9,017 bases of DNA, taken from assembly GCA_016789485.1 (NCBI GenBank), contig JAEURE010000088.1:1-9017 (forward strand), written 5' to 3'. Origin of the DNA: Anaerolineales bacterium (GTDB lineage: Bacteria > Chloroflexota > Anaerolineae > Anaerolineales > Villigracilaceae). The notes under the pieces are model-generated. The model was not told the origin of the DNA, ran no database searches, and was given only the letters and a program-made list of their open reading frames with translations. Positions 6,431 through 9,017 of the stretch are shown here, piece by piece (positions within the stretch are counted from its first letter, which is position 1; the number at the start of each line of letters is the position of its first letter). The position numbers and the translations under genes are program-made.

Positions 6431-7036
6431 ATGAAATTTACAACCCGTGAACTTGTGACAATGGCTGTCTTTGGTGCACTGTGGGGACTCGTGGAAATAT
6501 CGCTCGGCTCGGTCTTTCACGCCGTCGACTTGCCGTTGAGCGGAATGGCTCTGGCAATCCTCGGTGCCATGGTTGCATGTATTGGGAGGTTGTTCGTACC
6601 CAAACGCGGCTCGACGATCTTCATCGGGATCATCGCGATGGTGCTGAAATTGTTCAGCATCGGCAGCGCAGTCATTGGACCGATGGTCGGCATTCTTGCC
6701 GAAGCCTTGATTGCCGAATTGATTTTGAGCACATTCGCAAAACCATCCATGCCCGCTTTTATTTTTGCCAGCGCAGGCGCCGCTCTATGGACGTTGATTC
6801 AGCCGTTCGTGACAGGTGTGCTTTTATTCGGGCGCAACCTGCTGGTCATTTGGCTTGATGTGCTGGACATGGGTACGCGGGTCTTTGGTATTCCCTACCA
6901 AGCCGCGTTGTGGATTGTGTTCGTTCTGGTCAGCGTACATATACTCTTTGGCGGCATCGGCGGCTGGCTGGCATGGAAATTAGGTCAGGTTTTGAAAACT
7001 CGATTGGGCGGGGAAGTCTCCCAACCCATCGGTTAA
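6431..7036 (+). CDS. Integral membrane protein, candidate ECF S (substrate-binding) component
   Basis: A hydrophobic 201-residue protein with about five or six membrane spans (roughly 8-28, 35-53, 60-80, 82-102, 106-128 and 155-185). Size, spacing and the presence of an ECF ATPase and an EcfT-like gene in the same operon make it the likely S component, which binds the ligand. Features are a short basic N-terminus (KFTTREL), an Ala/Gly-rich first helix AVFGALWGLVEI, and a GPMVGILAEALIAEL segment. The ligand family is not one I can name: it does not read as BioY, ThiT, RibU, CbiM or YkoE in detail. AGAGG four bases before the ATG is the ribosome-binding site. The lipoprotein gene follows 19 bases later. 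Confidence 0.65.
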   Translation: MKFTTRELVTMAVFGALWGLVEISLGSVFHAVDLPLSGMALAILGAMVACIGRLFVPKRGSTIFIGIIAMVLKLFSIGSAVIGPMVGILAEALIAELILSTFAKPSMPAFIFASAGAALWTLIQPFVTGVLLFGRNLLVIWLDVLDMGTRVFGIPYQAALWIVFVLVSVHILFGGIGGWLAWKLGQVLKTRLGGEVSQPIG

Positions 7037-7055
7037 TCCCAAAAAGGAAAATATA

Positions 7056-7496
7056 ATGAAACGTTTTTTACTAATCACACTCGTACTATCACTGACGCTC
7101 ATGGCTTGCGCTTCGCAGCCACAGGAATCTACCGGACCCGTATTGAAAGTTTCGGATGGCAATGTCGAAAAAAATTACACCGTCGATGCTCTCAAATCCC
7201 TCGGTGAATCACAGGCGGATTTCAAAGGTGTCACTTACGTTGGCGTGCAGTTGACCGTTTTACTCGCAGATGCGGGCATCGACCCAAGCACACTAACCGT
7301 TGTCAAAGCTGTGGCTTCAGATGGCTTCACCGCCAATTACGAATCCGCACTCTATAGTCGTGAAGATACATTGGTTGCCTACGCTACCCTGGATGGTCTG
7401 CTCGGCGAAGAGGACGGCAACTTCCGCATGGTCTTGCCTGATCAGGAAGGCAAACTAAATCCGCGCCAATTGGTTGAGATTATCGCAATCCCATAA
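7056..7496 (+). CDS. Lipoprotein with a sulfite-oxidase-like (molybdopterin-binding fold) domain
   Basis: A 146-residue predicted lipoprotein. A hydrophobic signal (about 3-15) is followed by LMAC with Cys18 as lipidation site, so it should be anchored on the outer face of the cytoplasmic membrane. The mature part (VSDGNVEKNYTVDALKSL, then KGVTYVGVQLTVLLADAG, then AVASDGFTANY and RMVLPDQEGKLNPRQLVEI) reads like the small oxidoreductase molybdopterin-binding (SUOX/YedY-like) domain. Apart from Cys18 it contains no Cys, whereas the catalytic enzymes use a Cys to bind molybdenum. It is therefore probably a non-catalytic ligand-binding relative. It sits between the S-like and T-like genes and could collect a pterin cofactor or other ligand for the importer. 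AGG at 7045-7047 is nine bases before the ATG (spacing 8). The fold assignment is from pattern memory and needs a profile search. Confidence 0.7.
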   Translation: MKRFLLITLVLSLTLMACASQPQESTGPVLKVSDGNVEKNYTVDALKSLGESQADFKGVTYVGVQLTVLLADAGIDPSTLTVVKAVASDGFTANYESALYSREDTLVAYATLDGLLGEEDGNFRMVLPDQEGKLNPRQLVEIIAIP

Positions 7497-7534
7497 TCAT
7501 AAGGTCGCCTCTTCAGCACTTTACACGAGGTTTT

Positions 7535-8272
7535 ATGCTCAAACAAGCCCAACCCATTACCATATCACCAAGCGCACCCAAGTCACTCATTGGAAGCCTT
7601 GGGCATTTGAGTATCTTCCTTTGGGCGCTGGTCATGGTTCTGATCCCTTCGCTCACAAAAGGAATTATCCTGGCGCTCTTTGCATTGGGCGTCTTGATAC
7701 TTATTTATCCCGCCGCTTTGAAACGACTGGCTCGTCCACGCTGGCTGGCGATCTTCGGAATTTTGTTTCTCGTCAATCTGTTCTTTGGCGTCTCGCATCA
7801 AGCGCCTGACTTGACCGTTCTCGGCCTATCTTTTTCTTCCATCAATATTCTCAGCAGCGTTCAAATGACTCTGCGCGCCGCGGTCATTCTCCTTGCAGCA
7901 GATGGGCTTTCGAGCTCAGTCAATATCATCGAAGTAGCGGGTTTGCTCGAACGCAGCGGCTTGCGCGGGCTTGGCTTTTCCATCGGGGTGGCAACCAACC
8001 TTCTGCCCGACCTGCGTCAATCTGGCATGAACGCTTGGCACAGTCTGCGCATGCGCGGCGGATTTCGCGCACAGTGGTGGCGTGGTGTGCAATTGCTGGT
8101 AATCACTGTATTTTCCAACGCGCTTCGTCACGCCGATCAAATCGTGCTCGCGGCAGAAGTGCGCGCATTTCGCCCCGAACTCAGCCGACATTCTCCGCTT
8201 CGCATTGGCGCATTGGATGTCTGGCTGACTGCGGGATTAACCATCCTTGGCATGGTTTTGATTCTTGGATAG
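7535..8272 (+). CDS. ecfT: EcfT-like transmembrane energy-coupling component
   Basis: The 245-residue T subunit couples the ATPases to the S component. The N-terminal half has four hydrophobic segments (about 25-60, 71-85, 93-103, 110-122). The cytoplasmic linker region carries two family motifs in degenerate form: LRMRGGFR at about 171-178 (compare the CbiQ MRxRGF form) and AAEVRAFRPE at about 207-214, which resembles the ARGF box that contacts the ATPase groove. A final helix (about 228-244) closes the protein. CGAGG at 7526-7530 precedes the ATG by four bases. It is separated from the lipoprotein gene by 38 bases with no clear structure. Assignment rests on motifs plus the operon; the motif deviations suggest a divergent member. 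Confidence 0.8.
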   Translation: MLKQAQPITISPSAPKSLIGSLGHLSIFLWALVMVLIPSLTKGIILALFALGVLILIYPAALKRLARPRWLAIFGILFLVNLFFGVSHQAPDLTVLGLSFSSINILSSVQMTLRAAVILLAADGLSSSVNIIEVAGLLERSGLRGLGFSIGVATNLLPDLRQSGMNAWHSLRMRGGFRAQWWRGVQLLVITVFSNALRHADQIVLAAEVRAFRPELSRHSPLRIGALDVWLTAGLTILGMVLILG

Positions 8273-8281
8273 GAGCATGAA

Positions 8282-8881
8282 ATGGAAGACTTATCTGCAT
8301 TATTGCAAAAATCGGCCCGTGACCATAGCCATCTGTGTCCGCGCCAAATTCTGGGAGTCCGCATCGGACTCAGGGGGATTCTGGCTCTACAACTCGAAAC
8401 GAATTCAAGCTCGAAACGACTCCTTGTCATCACCGAAACCGACGGCTGTTTCGCAGACGGCCTCTCCGCCGCGACGAATTGCACCGTCGGTCATCGCACC
8501 CTGCGAGTGGAAGATTACGGAAAAACCGCCGCAACATTCGTGGATACGCAAACTGGCAGAGCTGTCCGCGTTGCGCCTGTGATCGATATTCGTGAGCAAG
8601 CCTTCGCCTTCATCCCAGATGAGCCGCGTCACTACTGCGCTCAGATGCAAGCCTACCAATCTATGCCCGACGAAGATATGCTAACCGTGCAAGAGATCCT
8701 CCTGACCACGCCCATTGAAGCAATCGTTTCGCATCCCGGAATGCGGGTCAATTGTGATATGTGTGGCGAAGAGATTATGAATGAAAGGGAAATCAGACAC
8801 CAAGGGCTCATTCTTTGCCGTGCCTGTGTCTCACCTGCTTATTATCAACTTCCGATCTCTATCCCGATGTTCACATCATGA
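8282..8881 (+). CDS. fmdE: FmdE-family protein with C-terminal zinc ribbon
   Basis: A 199-residue protein of the formylmethanofuran-dehydrogenase subunit E (FmdE/FwdE) family. In bacteria without methanogenesis such proteins are stand-alone and often neighbour molybdenum/tungsten genes; their role is not settled. Seen are DHSHLCPRQILGVRIG (His17, Cys19), where many members have HxCPG, TDGCFADGLSAATNCTVGHRTL with Cys56 and Cys67, then DYGKTAATFVD. A C-terminal zinc ribbon has Cys158/161 and Cys179/182 around INERE-like linker residues. The core Cys/His set suggests metal binding. AGGAG at 8271-8275 gives a six-base spacing and supports the ATG at 8282, nine bases after the ecfT stop. As last gene of the leader-controlled operon it may receive or sense the imported compound. 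Link to a Moco riboswitch agrees with such genes being reported downstream of that RNA class. Confidence 0.88.
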   Translation: MEDLSALLQKSARDHSHLCPRQILGVRIGLRGILALQLETNSSSKRLLVITETDGCFADGLSAATNCTVGHRTLRVEDYGKTAATFVDTQTGRAVRVAPVIDIREQAFAFIPDEPRHYCAQMQAYQSMPDEDMLTVQEILLTTPIEAIVSHPGMRVNCDMCGEEIMNEREIRHQGLILCRACVSPAYYQLPISIPMFTS

Positions 8882-8890
8882 AGATATTTG

Positions 8891-8914
8891 ATGTTCCATT
8901 AATATATGGAACAT
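8891..8914. repeat. Perfect 9-bp inverted repeat after fmdE
   Basis: ATGTTCCAT (8891-8899) and ATGGAACAT (8906-8914) form a perfect inverted repeat around TAATAT. It lies ten bases after the fmdE stop. It has no following T run, so it is either a modest mRNA-end hairpin or a dyad operator for a downstream gene beyond the window. Confidence 0.6.
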
Positions 8915-8949
8915 ACAGGTATAAGTACCCCATACACAATCATCCTACA

Positions 8950-8962
8950 AAGGGTATCCCTT
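8950..8962. repeat. Short 5-bp inverted repeat
   Basis: AAGGG, a TAT loop and CCCTT form a small dyad in the 3' flank. Alone it could be chance. It is listed because it lies between two other dyads in the same 136 bases. Confidence 0.35.
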
Positions 8963-8991
8963 CCAATACACCGTTCCACCACCATCCAATT

Positions 8992-9012
8992 ATTGAATTT
9001 TAGGAATTCAAT
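8992..9012. repeat. Perfect 8-bp inverted repeat near the right edge
   Basis: ATTGAATT (8992-8999) pairs with AATTCAAT (9005-9012) around TTAGG. All but two of the paired positions are A-T, so the RNA hairpin would be weak; a DNA dyad operator or promoter-region element is as likely. The context to the right is outside the window. Confidence 0.4.
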
Positions 9013-9017
9013 TCGCC

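Noticed and set aside
7474..7809. Alternate-frame ORF across the ecfT start
   Set aside because: It overlaps the real ecfT gene, and no domain is recognisable in its translation.

Overview
The window (about half G+C, all genes on the + strand, tightly packed with ATGA-type overlaps) looks like a chromosomal segment of an anaerobic or facultative bacterium. The style of the Fe-S, radical SAM, Tat and ECF proteins suggests a Chloroflexi/Anaerolineae-like lineage. That assignment is inference from protein style, not from a marker gene.

Left block (1-3554): five genes in one probable operon. They are a 5'-truncated multi-cluster 4Fe-4S ferredoxin, a radical SAM protein, a 57-residue TatA, TatC, and a second TatA/B-like protein. 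Together they look like the tail of a redox-enzyme operon: electron-transfer and maturation proteins plus a complete twin-arginine translocation (Tat) set, which exports folded cofactor-loaded proteins. The enzyme served is probably encoded upstream of the window.

Middle (3555-3801): a 247-base gap with a weak hairpin after the tat genes, a possible -10 box, and a strongly structured leader. The leader has four local stems, two of them capped by GAAA, and ends in the Shine-Dalgarno sequence of the next gene. This is a riboswitch-like architecture; a molybdenum/tungsten cofactor (Moco) riboswitch is the best guess from context and general shape.

Right block (3802-8881): seven co-directional genes. 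They are a THEP1-type P-loop NTPase, a double-domain ECF/CbiO-type ABC ATPase, a SAM-dependent methyltransferase, a membrane protein resembling an ECF S component, a lipoprotein resembling the oxidoreductase molybdopterin-binding fold but with no cysteine in the mature chain other than the lipidated one, an EcfT-like transmembrane protein, and an FmdE-family protein with a C-terminal zinc ribbon. This is a complete ECF importer (A-A', S, T) with an extracytoplasmic lipoprotein and cytoplasmic partners. The working hypothesis is a riboswitch-controlled uptake or salvage system for a molybdenum/tungsten cofactor, a pterin precursor, or a related metal compound.

The last 136 bases (8882-9017) are AT-richer and carry three short inverted repeats plus one doubtful 41-codon ORF.
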